A stretch of 64,000 bases of DNA, from contig DATFKA010000043.1 in assembly GCA_035268885.1 (NCBI GenBank), positions 58,826 through 122,825 on the forward strand, read 5' to 3'. The stretch is from DATFKA01 sp035268885. Lineage in GTDB: Bacteria; Bacteroidota; Bacteroidia; Chitinophagales; Saprospiraceae. Shown piece after piece: positions 32,379-41,677 of this stretch. Positions within the stretch are counted from its first letter, which is position 1. Each line of letters starts with the position of its first letter. Both the position numbers and the translations under genes were made by a program. The notes beneath the pieces were generated by a model. That model ran no database searches. It saw nothing but the letters and a program-made list of their open reading frames with translations, and was not told the origin of the DNA.

Positions 32379-35300
32379 ATGCCGGATTTTTGTCATCTTC
32401 ATTGCCATACACAATATTCACTCTTAGACGGTGCTACCTCTATTCCCGATATGATGGCCAAGGCCGCGGCTGACGGCCAAAAAGCAGTGGCATTAACCGA
32501 TCACGGGAATATGTTTGGGGCTTACAAGTTTGTGGCTGAAGCTAATAAAAATGGAGTTAAGCCCATCGTCGGCTGCGAATTTTACCTGGTGGAAGATCGC
32601 CACAAGAAGAGCTTCTCCCGGGCAAACAATGAAAAAGATAAGCGCTATCACCAGCTATTATTGGCTAAGAATCCAGCCGGATACGTCAACCTGTCGAAAT
32701 TGTGTTCACTGGGCTTTATCGAGGGCTTGTACAGTAAGTTTCCCCGCGTGGATAAAGAATTAATTGAAAAATACCACGAGGGCTTGATTGCCACCAGTTG
32801 TTGTATCGGTGCGGAGATTCCTCAGGCCATCTTGCACGGTAAGCTGGAAGAAGCCGAAGAAAAATTACGCTGGTGGTTGAATCTATTCGGAGATGATTTT
32901 TACATCGAATTACAAAGGCACCGGGGCCTGGAAAATATTGATGGTTTAGGCGTAAGCCAGGAAGATATCAACCAGCAGTTGCTAAAGTTTGCCAAGAAGT
33001 ACGAGGTTAAGGTGATTGCGACCAACGATTCCCACTACCTGGAAGAAGATGACTACTTACCACACGATATCCTGCTCTGTATTAACACCAATAGCCTGGT
33101 AGAGGAAGATAAACGCTTCAAATTTCCCAGTTCGGACTTTTTCTTCAAGACTAAAGCTGAGATGGGGCAGTTGTTTAGCGACGTCCCCTTTGCACTGGAT
33201 AACACCATTGAAATCTACGATAAAGTTGAGGGGCTGGAATTGGCCCGCGACGTATTACTACCGGCTTACCCTTTGCCGAAAGGCATCAAAACCCAGGATG
33301 AGTTACTACGAAACCTGACTTACGAAGGCGCTAAAAGGCGGTATAAAGATATTACGCCCGAAATAAAGCAGCGACTGGACTTTGAACTTTCCGTGATTGA
33401 GAATTCCGGTTATCCGGGCTACTTTCTGATCGTGCAGGACTTTACGACTACCGCCAAGGAAATGGGCGTGTCGGTGGGTCCTGGTCGTGGCTCCGCCGCT
33501 GGCTCGGCCGTAGCTTATTGTCTGGGCATCACCAACGTGGATCCGATTAAATACGATCTGCTGTTTGAGCGCTTCCTAAATCCCGAGCGGGTATCCATGC
33601 CCGATATTGATATCGACTTTGATGATGTAGGGCGTCAGAAGGTGATCGATTACGTCATCGATAAATATGGGCAGAATCAGGTTGCTCAGATCATTACCTA
33701 CGGTACTATGGCGGCCAAAAGTTCGCTGCGAGACGTTGGGCGGGTCATGAACGTACCGCTTCCCGAGGTAGATCGGGTCGCCAAGACCTTCCCCACGCAT
33801 CTGAAAGCTTCGCTGAAGAAAGTGCTAGCTAAAGGCGATATCGATCCAAAATTGAAAGGTGCATTGAATTCGGAAGATCTCGAGAAGGCCTATCAGTTTC
33901 GGAATTTGGCGGAAGCCGACGACGAGATTGGTAAGATGATCCAAACCGCTCGTCAGCTAGAGGGGTCTGTACGAAATACGGGTATTCACGCCTGTGGAGT
34001 AGTGATTACCCCCGATGAGATTACCCAGTACGTTCCCGTTAAAATTGATAAAGATACGGGGATGTACGTGTCGCAATTCGACAACAGTGTGGCCGAAGAT
34101 GCCGGCTTACTGAAGATGGACTTCCTGGGCTTAAAAACCCTGACCATCATCAAGGATGCCATCCGGATGGTAAAGGAAAACTACAATGTGGATATCGACC
34201 CCGATGCCATTCCGCTTGAGGATGAAAAGACCTATGAGCTCTTCCAGCGTGGGGAGACGGTAGGTATCTTTCAGTACGAGAGTACGGGTATGCAGAAGTA
34301 TATGAAAGAGCTGGTACCCAGTAAGTTCGAGGACCTGATTGCTATGAATGCCTTGTATCGTCCGGGGCCGCTGGAGTATATTCCCGAATTTATTGATCGC
34401 AAGCACGGCCGTAAACCGGTCATCTACGATCTGCCGGCCATGGAAGAGTATCTGGAAGAGACTTACGGGATTACCGTCTACCAGGAGCAGGTGATGCTGC
34501 TTTCGCAAAAACTGGCCAACTTCAGCAAGGGTCAGGCGGATATGTTGCGTAAAGGGATGGGTAAAAAGAAAAAGAAGGTGATCGATATGCTGTATCCCAA
34601 ATTTATCGAAGGGGGATTGGCCAATAATCATCCGGAAGAGGTCCTCAACAAGGTGTGGAAGGATTGGGAGGCCTTTGCTTCCTACGCTTTTAATAAGTCG
34701 CACTCGACCTGTTATGCCTTCGTGGCCTTCCAGACCGCCTTCCTTAAAGCCCACTATCCGGCCGAATTTATGGCCTCCGTGCTGACGCACAATAAAAACG
34801 ATATATCCAAGATTACTTTCTTTCTGGAAGAGTGCAAACGCATGGGCGTAAAAGTGTTGGGTCCCAGTGTGAATGAAAGTGCCTCAGATTTCTCCGTAAA
34901 CAAAGAGGGCAATATTCGTTTCGGCTTGTCGGCTCTAAAAGGAGTAGGAGAGGGGCCGGTGGAGGCTATTCTGGCGGAAAGAGAAGAGGTCGGTGCTTAC
35001 GAAAATGTCTTCGACATGGTGCGTCGACTGGATTTGAGGGCGATTAATAAGCGTGTAATGGAGAGTCTGGTGCTCGGGGGGGGATTCGACTGCTTTGAAG
35101 GGGTCGACCGTTCGCAGTACTTCGCGCCTTCCGAGAAATATACCTCTTTTCTGGAGCATGCACTGAAGTACGGTAATGCCTATCAGAACCAATTAGCACA
35201 AGCAAATAATACCCTGTTTGGTGATTCTGAAGATGCGATGGTGCCCGAACCTTCCATTCCGGAGGGTAATACCTGGCCACTAATTGAGAAGTTGACCCGC

Positions 35301-35915
35301 GAAAAAGAAGTGACCGGTATTTACGTAAGTGGGCACCCACTGGACGACTACCGTCTGGAGGTGAAGAACTTCATGACCTGCACCCTGGATCGGGTAGATC
35401 AGCTGAAACACACCGATAAAACCATCAAAGTAGGAGGCATCATCAGCTCGGTGCAACATCGGATCAGTAAGAATGGCAATGGTTGGGGCATCTTTGAGTT
35501 AAGTGATTTTAACGCCACCACGGAGTTTAAGCTCTTTGGAGAAGACTACCTGAGCTTCAAACATATGTTGGTCGAAGGGAAGGCGGTCTACCTCAAAGCA
35601 AAATTCCAAAGGAGTTGGAGAAACGATGATCGGGAATTAAAAGTGAAGGATATAAAGCTGCTGGATGGTATCGCTGAATCTATGACGGAATCTATTACGA
35701 TCAAGCTGCCGCTGGAGAAAATTTCGGCAAGTACCATTGACGAACTTGACGTCTTGTGTCAAATACATAAAGGCCAACACAAACTGCGCATGGAGATTAT
35801 CGATCGTAACGATAAATTAAAGGTGGCTATGGTATCCAAGGAGCGAGGGGTCAATGCGAATAATGACTTCATCAGAGAGCTGGAGCGTCTGGGGGTGAAG
35901 TATTTGTTGAATTAA
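32379..35915 (+). CDS. dnaE: DNA polymerase III subunit alpha
   Basis: The protein has 1178 residues, typical for DnaE of this phylum. An N-terminal PHP domain (CHLHCHTQYSLLDGATSIPDM shape, with further conserved TDHGNMFGAYKF) is followed by the C-family polymerase core: GPGRGSAAGSAVAYCLGI, the catalytic aspartates D409 and D411 in MPDIDIDF, ALYRPGPLEYIPEFI, QEQVMLLSQ and FNKSHSTCYAFVAFQTAFLKAHYP. A helix-hairpin-helix region and a C-terminal OB domain (KVGGIISSVQHRISKNGNGWG) complete it. It is the replicative polymerase and the clearest housekeeping gene of the window, which supports a chromosomal origin. It diverges from the rimK operon. Confidence 0.98.
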   Translation: MPDFCHLHCHTQYSLLDGATSIPDMMAKAAADGQKAVALTDHGNMFGAYKFVAEANKNGVKPIVGCEFYLVEDRHKKSFSRANNEKDKRYHQLLLAKNPAGYVNLSKLCSLGFIEGLYSKFPRVDKELIEKYHEGLIATSCCIGAEIPQAILHGKLEEAEEKLRWWLNLFGDDFYIELQRHRGLENIDGLGVSQEDINQQLLKFAKKYEVKVIATNDSHYLEEDDYLPHDILLCINTNSLVEEDKRFKFPSSDFFFKTKAEMGQLFSDVPFALDNTIEIYDKVEGLELARDVLLPAYPLPKGIKTQDELLRNLTYEGAKRRYKDITPEIKQRLDFELSVIENSGYPGYFLIVQDFTTTAKEMGVSVGPGRGSAAGSAVAYCLGITNVDPIKYDLLFERFLNPERVSMPDIDIDFDDVGRQKVIDYVIDKYGQNQVAQIITYGTMAAKSSLRDVGRVMNVPLPEVDRVAKTFPTHLKASLKKVLAKGDIDPKLKGALNSEDLEKAYQFRNLAEADDEIGKMIQTARQLEGSVRNTGIHACGVVITPDEITQYVPVKIDKDTGMYVSQFDNSVAEDAGLLKMDFLGLKTLTIIKDAIRMVKENYNVDIDPDAIPLEDEKTYELFQRGETVGIFQYESTGMQKYMKELVPSKFEDLIAMNALYRPGPLEYIPEFIDRKHGRKPVIYDLPAMEEYLEETYGITVYQEQVMLLSQKLANFSKGQADMLRKGMGKKKKKVIDMLYPKFIEGGLANNHPEEVLNKVWKDWEAFASYAFNKSHSTCYAFVAFQTAFLKAHYPAEFMASVLTHNKNDISKITFFLEECKRMGVKVLGPSVNESASDFSVNKEGNIRFGLSALKGVGEGPVEAILAEREEVGAYENVFDMVRRLDLRAINKRVMESLVLGGGFDCFEGVDRSQYFAPSEKYTSFLEHALKYGNAYQNQLAQANNTLFGDSEDAMVPEPSIPEGNTWPLIEKLTREKEVTGIYVSGHPLDDYRLEVKNFMTCTLDRVDQLKHTDKTIKVGGIISSVQHRISKNGNGWGIFELSDFNATTEFKLFGEDYLSFKHMLVEGKAVYLKAKFQRSWRNDDRELKVKDIKLLDGIAESMTESITIKLPLEKISASTIDELDVLCQIHKGQHKLRMEIIDRNDKLKVAMVSKERGVNANNDFIRELERLGVKYLLN

Positions 35916-35991
35916 TGCACAGCTAGATACCCGATTTGTTACCTTTAGGGACATATTGGTAGTGAATTCAACGATTCAAAATTTTTAATGT

Positions 35992-37533
35992 ATGAAACTA
36001 AAAAGCAAACCATTTGCCTGGATACTGCTATTGAGCCTGGTATTCAGCTTTACTTCCTGTAAACAGGCAGCATCCACTAACCTGGTCGAAGCAGAGCCTG
36101 TCTCCTGGGAAAAACCCCGGGTACCCGACTGGCACAAAAACGCTAACATTTATGAAGTGAATTTACGGCATTACTCCGAGGAGGGTACCTTTGCTGCCTT
36201 TCAGAAAGACTTGCCCCGTCTGAAAGAAATGGGCGTTGATATCTTGTGGTTTATGCCCATTCATCCCATCAGTATGAAGAACCGGAAAGCAACGCCCGAT
36301 CTTGCCATTGAGGAAGTGACTGATCCGGCCTTAAAGGAAAAAGCGCTGGGAAGTCCTTACGCCGTAGCGGATTACACGGGGGTTAACCCCGATTTTGGCA
36401 CCATGGAAGATTTCGAAAATCTAATTAAAGCTATTCACGATCAGGGTATGTACTGTATCATTGACTGGGTGCCCAATCATACCGGTTGGGATAATCTCTG
36501 GATTGAGGAGCATCCCGATTGGTACACCAAAGATGCCGAGGGTAACATTACGGATCCGATCAATGATGCGACCGGAGAACCCTGGGGTTGGACCGATGTG
36601 GCCGATCTGAATTATGGCAATGAAGACATGCGATTGGGGATGATCGATGCGATGGCGTTTTGGGTAGAAGATGTTGGTGTTGATGGGTTCCGGGTGGACG
36701 TTGCTCACGGCGTGCCTTTAGATTTTTGGCAGCAATGTACCGACTCTTTATACCAAATTAAGCCTTTATTTATGCTGGCAGAGTCGGCGATACCAGACCG
36801 GGTGAATAGTGGTGCCTTCGTTATGGATTACGGTTGGGAGATGCACCATTTATTGAATGAAATCGCTAAAACGCAAGGGGTTGATGCGGGTAGCGCTCAG
36901 CAATTGGTGGCTGGTAATGTTGTCGAAGATGCGGAAGTCGCCGAAGTCGAAAAGAAAACTGCGCTGGATATTGATGCCCTGTTAGCTAAAAATGACGAGC
37001 GCTACCGCAAAGGCTATAAGATGCATTTTACTTCAAATCACGATGAGAATGCCTGGGCAGGTACCGAATTTGAGCGGATGGGTGTAGGGCATAAAGCTTT
37101 TGCCGTTTTAGTATTCACCTTCGATGGTATGCCCCTGATTTATACCGGGCAGGAAGCGGCCATGGATAAGCAATTGGCCTTTTTCACAAAGGACAATATC
37201 GAATGGGGAGATTATCCCTACGCTGATTTTTATAAAACGCTGCTGGAGCTAAAACATCGTAACGAGGCGCTGTGGAATGGCGTACACGGTGGCGAATTGG
37301 TCAAAATTCCGACGGGTAAAGACGAGTCGGTTTACGCTTTTCAGCGGGACAGAAACGGGGATAAAGTCGTGGTGATCATTAACCTGTCCAATGAAAACCA
37401 GGGTATTACGCTGCAGGGGGATAATTACGTGGGTACCTATACCGAGGTGTTCTCTGGCGAGCAGGTCGATTTGGAAGAAGAAGCCAGCATGAGGCTGGCA
37501 CCCTGGGCCTACCGGGTTTATTCGAATAAATAA
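35992..37533 (+). CDS. GH13 alpha-amylase-family lipoprotein
   Basis: The protein has 513 residues. The lipobox ends in Cys (FSFTSCK), so it is anchored in a membrane or exported. The (beta/alpha)8 barrel shows the GH13 regions: DWVPNHTG (region I), GFRVDVAHG with nucleophile D236, LAESA with acid/base E264, and SNHDENAW with D351. A C-terminal beta domain (about 420-513) follows. Substrates are expected to be alpha-glucans or maltodextrins. The gene is 76 bases after dnaE and shares no obvious operon with it. An imperfect -7 box TACCTTTA occurs at 35940-35947. It ends at a strong bidirectional terminator. Confidence 0.94.
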   Translation: MKLKSKPFAWILLLSLVFSFTSCKQAASTNLVEAEPVSWEKPRVPDWHKNANIYEVNLRHYSEEGTFAAFQKDLPRLKEMGVDILWFMPIHPISMKNRKATPDLAIEEVTDPALKEKALGSPYAVADYTGVNPDFGTMEDFENLIKAIHDQGMYCIIDWVPNHTGWDNLWIEEHPDWYTKDAEGNITDPINDATGEPWGWTDVADLNYGNEDMRLGMIDAMAFWVEDVGVDGFRVDVAHGVPLDFWQQCTDSLYQIKPLFMLAESAIPDRVNSGAFVMDYGWEMHHLLNEIAKTQGVDAGSAQQLVAGNVVEDAEVAEVEKKTALDIDALLAKNDERYRKGYKMHFTSNHDENAWAGTEFERMGVGHKAFAVLVFTFDGMPLIYTGQEAAMDKQLAFFTKDNIEWGDYPYADFYKTLLELKHRNEALWNGVHGGELVKIPTGKDESVYAFQRDRNGDKVVVIINLSNENQGITLQGDNYVGTYTEVFSGEQVDLEEEASMRLAPWAYRVYSNK

Positions 37534-37540
37534 CCAACGC

Positions 37541-37584
37541 GAGTCATCCCGAATCCTGGCTGTTACCAAAATTCGGGATGACTC
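37541..37584. terminator. Bidirectional terminator between convergent genes
   Basis: A perfect 14-bp stem (GAGTCATCCCGAAT / ATTCGGGATGACTC) with a 16-base loop lies between the GH13 gene and the convergent hypothetical gene. Confidence 0.88.
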
Positions 37585-37589
37585 CTATT

Positions 37590-38210
37590 TTACCAGTCTG
37601 GGTCCAGGCCATATCTGGCAGCCATGGCTCGGTAATAGCTGCGGTAGCTTCTCAAAAGATCAAAGGTAAGCATGGCTAATAGTAACTCCGCGTGTTCGGT
37701 GGGTTTAACTATTTTAACGATTAACTTTCGGGTAGTCTTAGGCGGATCCGTTGCGTAGTAAGCTACGGCGATCAGGGCGTCGAATTCATTGGTCAGTTCA
37801 ATAACCATACTGGGTTCCCAAAATTCTTCTCTCCATCTGGTTATTTTCGAGCCGTCTGGCAAAATGTATTTGCCGTCGGGTTCCACAATTTTTTTTCGGT
37901 GGGCTTTTGATGCATTAGGGGGATTGTAACTTATCTGCTGCCCACTAATCGAATCCCGCAAGATAAACTTCCCAATCCCTCTTTTAAAATTATACTTTTG
38001 CTGGTCGTTTTCGTAGAATAAAAAATCCCGGATGCGGCCTAATTTTGATCGTTTGATGGTGGTCGTAACTGAGGACAGACTATTCTGATTCTTCCAAATC
38101 GCATGGTTAATTTGCCGATCGGGCCGGATCAGATTTAGCTCATAGGAGAGTTGGGCATGGGCGGGAAGGCTGAGCAGGGTAGCAAAAAATAGGAGTAATA
38201 CGTTTTTCAT
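37590..38210 (-). CDS. Hypothetical secreted protein
   Basis: The protein has 206 residues from the ATG at 38210, chosen because it gives a clean signal peptide (MKNVLLLFFATLLSLPAHAQ); a longer frame starts at 38267 but would place 19 polar residues before it. The mature part is basic and contains strands such as IRDFLFYENDQQKYNFKRGIGKFILRD, a tryptophan-rich WREEFWEPSMVIELT, and a C-terminal helix (LLLAMLTFDLLRSYRSYYRAMA). It ends near the terminator shared with the GH13 gene. I do not recognise a family and see no catalytic motif. It is probably periplasmic. Confidence 0.75.
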   Translation of the reverse strand: MKNVLLLFFATLLSLPAHAQLSYELNLIRPDRQINHAIWKNQNSLSSVTTTIKRSKLGRIRDFLFYENDQQKYNFKRGIGKFILRDSISGQQISYNPPNASKAHRKKIVEPDGKYILPDGSKITRWREEFWEPSMVIELTNEFDALIAVAYYATDPPKTTRKLIVKIVKPTEHAELLLAMLTFDLLRSYRSYYRAMAARYGLDPDW

Positions 38211-38363
38211 AAACAAGTTCTTACTTAATATTTTTTTAGGTAGTCGTAAATAGGAGGCTTGACTCAATGCCCTTTAGGTACCCGCAAAGCATTAAACCGG
38301 CTGCCGGGGATTTAGTTTAGACCTTAACCCGGTTAGTTTGTTTTGAAACAAATATTTTTAACA

Positions 38364-38399
38364 TAAATTGTTTTAATTAAACTAAATTGTTTATATTTG
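38364..38399 (+). promoter_or_regulatory. Promoter with direct repeats for the coiled-coil membrane gene
   Basis: TTG (38368-38370), 21 bases, then TATATTTG (38392-38399) match the Bacteroidota consensus. Two identical 10-base direct repeats, TAAATTGTTT, lie at 38364-38373 and 38383-38392, 19 bases apart, flanking a GTTTTAATTAAAC dyad. The repeats overlap both promoter boxes and could bind a regulator. Confidence 0.6.
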
Positions 38400-38422
38400 T
38401 CCTATGATCTAAACAATAGTGT

Positions 38423-40228
38423 ATGAAAATATTGGTTTCGCCTCCCAGGAACAAGAATTTGTTTTACCACGAGGCACAGACAGCTCGAAAAGCCCGGTAC
38501 ATTATCTCCGGACTGCAGCTACTTAGCGGCGCTACCGCATTGATTGGTATCCGCCTGTACTTTTCCGACTGGCTGGACGATATGAATCCAGTGATGCAAT
38601 ACACGGTAATGGCTCTCATTGCCTTTGTTCTGGTTGCCCCCGGCGAAATGGGAATTCGTGAAACCTGGGCCTATCTGTTCCGGGCGGTATTGAATCGCTA
38701 TAATACCGGTCTCAATTTCTTTTCTCTGGTCCTGATGGGGATCGTAGCTATTTTCCTGACCAGTTATTCCTTTTACCTTTCCCAGCATGCCACCAAAAGC
38801 TCTATGCAGCGAGCTGCTCCCAAAGTGGAGTTAGCGGATACTAAAGAAATTTCTTCCAGTTTTAATCAGGAGGTAAAGCGTATTTCCAGTGACTACACGA
38901 CCCAACGGGATGATATTAACCAGCGCTATCGGGATCTGATCATGGCCGAGAATGACTATTACGATAATATGATCCAGTCTAATGAGACGGAGATCGATCA
39001 ACTGCGCCGCAAGGGTTGGGCTACCGGCCAACGCTATACCACCAAAATTAATAACCTGGAGAAAAAGAACCGGGAGCTGGAGACCAAACGGGCCGAAAGT
39101 ATAAAAAGTCTCAAGGAAAAGCAGAATGCAGAATTGACGGCTACCGAAGCCTGGAAGCGTACCGCTGAAAGTGAAGCCAAAGAAGAAAAAAACGCCACCA
39201 AGGAAAATATACAAAACCGCAATCAGGAAATCGTAGAAGAGAATAAGGCTTTCGCCCAAATGTTTAGTACTCTGATTGCCCGTTTTGCCGCCTGGTCGGT
39301 TATCCTGGTCATTCTGTTTACTGGCTATCTGGAGATCTTCTATTACAAGACGGGGATTAAGCGGGTCGTACAGTTTCGCAGCACGGATTTCCAAGCCCCG
39401 GTTTTTTTAGAGTTACTGGTTTTCCCCTACGTTTATTTTAGCCGCTACCTGACCAATTTCGTTCGTTCTAAATACGATAAATTACCAAAGGTTGTCCCGG
39501 CGCCTGGCACCGAGGATCTGGTCGATCTAGATCAGTCTGCTGCTGAGGAAGAAGATCAATTTCGGCCTTACGATTTTGAAGCTCGCTTCAAAAACCAACA
39601 AGATAAAAAAACGGAACCAAAGAAGACCTGGTTCAGTGGGCCCAAAAGGGAAGTCAAAGAGGATTCCCCTGAAAAGGAATTTAAGGCAAACAACTTCCGT
39701 ACCCGGGAGCCGGAAGCGAAAACCACCCGACAAGGTCCTCCCGAGCCAGATGCTGGTTCTGCTGCCAAATCTCCGGAGCCACCTTTTGAAGAGCCCAATC
39801 TATTCGAAAATAATGATTATGATTTTCAGCATCGCCAAAAAGATCACGAACCAAAATCACAATCCGATGCCGCTTCCCTTTCGGATAGTCTGGCGGAAAT
39901 ATTCAAGCGCACGAACGAAAATTTTTCCGAAACCGTTGATCGAACAAAACTGGATGATATTTCATTCGGGCAGGAGGAAGTAGATTACTCTGCTAGCCTT
40001 AAGCACGTCGATCGGCGGACAGGAGCGGTACAATATTTATCCATGGATGATCTGGAGGAAAAACTGGAGCATCTCTCCGCTCGCATGGACGATGCTTCAG
40101 AGATGTATCAGGACACGGGCGACCCCATTTATCTGGCTACCATCGAAGAATGCCGAAACGCCTTGTCGTACTGGCAAACCAGGCGAGTAGAGCTATATCA
40201 AAAAATGCATCAACAGACGAGTTTTTAA
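38423..40228 (+). CDS. Four-TM membrane protein with long coiled coil, unknown function
   Basis: The protein has 601 residues. Three transmembrane helices lie in the first 120 residues (about 28-46, 55-73 and 95-118). A long, charged, coiled-coil-like segment follows at about 135-285 (EIDQLRRKGWATGQRYTT, NNLEKKNRELETKRAES), then a fourth helix at about 290-312 (AAWSVILVILFTGYLEIFYY). The cytoplasmic tail (350-601) is rich in Pro, Glu, Lys and Asp and probably disordered, closing with helices (MDDLEEKLEHLSARMDDASEMYQ). No catalytic motif is visible and I recognise no family. With an even number of helices, the coiled coil and both ends can be placed on specific sides only by experiment. It has its own strong promoter and no co-oriented partner within 100 bases except the TlpA-like gene. 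Confidence 0.8.
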   Translation: MKILVSPPRNKNLFYHEAQTARKARYIISGLQLLSGATALIGIRLYFSDWLDDMNPVMQYTVMALIAFVLVAPGEMGIRETWAYLFRAVLNRYNTGLNFFSLVLMGIVAIFLTSYSFYLSQHATKSSMQRAAPKVELADTKEISSSFNQEVKRISSDYTTQRDDINQRYRDLIMAENDYYDNMIQSNETEIDQLRRKGWATGQRYTTKINNLEKKNRELETKRAESIKSLKEKQNAELTATEAWKRTAESEAKEEKNATKENIQNRNQEIVEENKAFAQMFSTLIARFAAWSVILVILFTGYLEIFYYKTGIKRVVQFRSTDFQAPVFLELLVFPYVYFSRYLTNFVRSKYDKLPKVVPAPGTEDLVDLDQSAAEEEDQFRPYDFEARFKNQQDKKTEPKKTWFSGPKREVKEDSPEKEFKANNFRTREPEAKTTRQGPPEPDAGSAAKSPEPPFEEPNLFENNDYDFQHRQKDHEPKSQSDAASLSDSLAEIFKRTNENFSETVDRTKLDDISFGQEEVDYSASLKHVDRRTGAVQYLSMDDLEEKLEHLSARMDDASEMYQDTGDPIYLATIEECRNALSYWQTRRVELYQKMHQQTSF

Positions 40229-40341
40229 TAAAATCTTAACAATATAAAATACATCTTTGCTGAACAGTTGGTTGTTTTTTGCACGTTTATGAGATGAGAC
40301 ATAAGTCTTTTTTATTCCACTATAACCAACTACACAACAAG

Positions 40342-40848
40342 ATGAAATTAATCAGTCGTTTATTTCCTGTTCTCCTGGTGATCGGTTTACTGGCTTCCTG
40401 TCAGTCTGCTCCAGAGGAAGAAAAGCCACTCTACCTTACCTATAATACCTTTGACGAAATAGCTCCTATCTTTAATAACGAGTCTGATACGACTTATGTG
40501 ATCAACTTTTGGGCCACCTGGTGCCAGCCCTGCATCGAAGAAATGCCCTACTTCGAACAGCTACACGAAGAGTTTTCTGAAGATAAAGTACGCGTAATAC
40601 TGGTTAGTCTGGATTTTGAAAAAGACGTGGAGCCCAGACTCATTCCCTTTTTGGAAGAAAAGCAATTACAGTCGGATGTGGCTTTATTACTAGACGGAAA
40701 ATACAATGACTGGATAGACCGGGTAGAACCTACCTGGGACGGTGCTATACCCGTTACGCTCATTTACAAAGGGGATGAAAAGCGATTTCACGGCAAACAA
40801 TATGCCAATTTTGAGCAGTTATCAGCCATGGTGAAGGAACTGATGTAA
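40342..40848 (+). CDS. TlpA-like thioredoxin-fold lipoprotein
   Basis: The protein has 168 residues from ATG 40342, chosen because the lipoprotein signal (MKLISRLFPVLLVIGLLASC) begins there; an in-frame TTG at 40279 would add 21 unlikely residues. The thioredoxin fold has the redox motif WCQPC with C61 and C64 in FWATWCQPCIEEMP, and a cis-proline region (GAIPVTLIYKGDEKRFHG). TlpA/ResA-type proteins keep periplasmic thiols reduced, for example during cytochrome c maturation. The next gene also encodes a thioredoxin-fold protein, 143 bases on. Confidence 0.92.
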   Translation: MKLISRLFPVLLVIGLLASCQSAPEEEKPLYLTYNTFDEIAPIFNNESDTTYVINFWATWCQPCIEEMPYFEQLHEEFSEDKVRVILVSLDFEKDVEPRLIPFLEEKQLQSDVALLLDGKYNDWIDRVEPTWDGAIPVTLIYKGDEKRFHGKQYANFEQLSAMVKELM

Positions 40849-40991
40849 TCTTTGGGCATCAAATATTTAGGTAGCCATCCCCAAAAGTGTTTAAACAAGT
40901 CCTATACTACTATATTATATGCCGTTTATTTTCGGTACAGAGTATGAAATCACTTTGAGCCTTATTTTCTTTAAAATCACAAACAAAAATT

Positions 40992-41624
40992 ATGAAGTTC
41001 TCATTTGCAAGCCTGGGATGCCTAGCTGTACTCTTTTCAGCAGCCATCGCCTTGTCACCTTTTACTGCCGGATTAGAAGTAGGAGATACCGCTCCTGACT
41101 TCGAACTGAAAAATACTGATGGTTCTATGGTCTCTCTGGAGAGCACCGCCAAAGCTTACGCAGAAAAGGGTATTCCGGTCAAAGGTTACATTGTTACCTT
41201 TACCTGTAATACTTGCCCCTATGCCCAGATGTACGAAGATCGTTTGCAGGCACTGCACGCTGAAATGGCTCCTCAAGGCTGGCCCGTAGTGGCCATCCAG
41301 CCCAATGATACGGAGATCACGCCGGATGACGACTTACCCGCTATGAAAAAACGAGCCAAAGAGAAAGGCTTTACTTTTGATTATCTGCTGGATAAAGAGC
41401 AGGAAGTCTTTCCAGTGTATGGCGCCTCCCGTACACCGCACGTTTTCCTCCTGGATAAAACCAGAAAAGTACATTACATTGGCGCCATTGACGACAATCC
41501 AAGAAACCCGGATGCGGTAAGTGAACGATTCGTTGTGAATGCCATCAAAGCCGTCGAAGCGAATCAAAAGCCAGATCCTGATTTCACCAAAGCGATTGGC
41601 TGTACGATTAAGGTTAAGCAATAA
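40992..41624 (+). CDS. AhpC/TSA-type thioredoxin family protein
   Basis: The protein has 210 residues with a signal peptide (about 1-25). The AhpC/TSA fold begins with LEVGDTAPDFELKNTDGSMV; the redox motif is CNTC (C72, C75) in TFTCNTCPYAQMYEDR, and PHVFLLD plus VHYIGAIDDNP follow. The 'TCNTCPYA' form is typical of a periplasmic thioredoxin-like subgroup rather than a true peroxiredoxin. It probably works as a thiol reductase or oxidoreductase in the periplasm. The upstream neighbour is a TlpA-like lipoprotein, so this is a redox pair, although the 143-base gap allows separate transcription. Confidence 0.92.
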   Translation: MKFSFASLGCLAVLFSAAIALSPFTAGLEVGDTAPDFELKNTDGSMVSLESTAKAYAEKGIPVKGYIVTFTCNTCPYAQMYEDRLQALHAEMAPQGWPVVAIQPNDTEITPDDDLPAMKKRAKEKGFTFDYLLDKEQEVFPVYGASRTPHVFLLDKTRKVHYIGAIDDNPRNPDAVSERFVVNAIKAVEANQKPDPDFTKAIGCTIKVKQ

Positions 41625-41659
41625 AAAAGCCCGTTCGCTAGCAGCGAACGGACTTTTTT
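41623..41659. terminator. Bidirectional terminator
   Basis: AAAAAAGCCCGTTCGCT and AGCGAACGGACTTTTTT form a 17-bp stem with one mismatch around a 3-base loop, flanked by A- and T-runs that suit both strands. It lies between the thioredoxin-family gene and the convergent metalloprotease gene. Confidence 0.92.
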
Positions 41660-41677
41660 TATCCGTAATTCGTGTAT

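Noticed and set aside
34131..34790. 219-residue minus-strand ORF opposite dnaE
   Set aside because: It lies fully antisense to conserved polymerase motifs and has no independent evidence.
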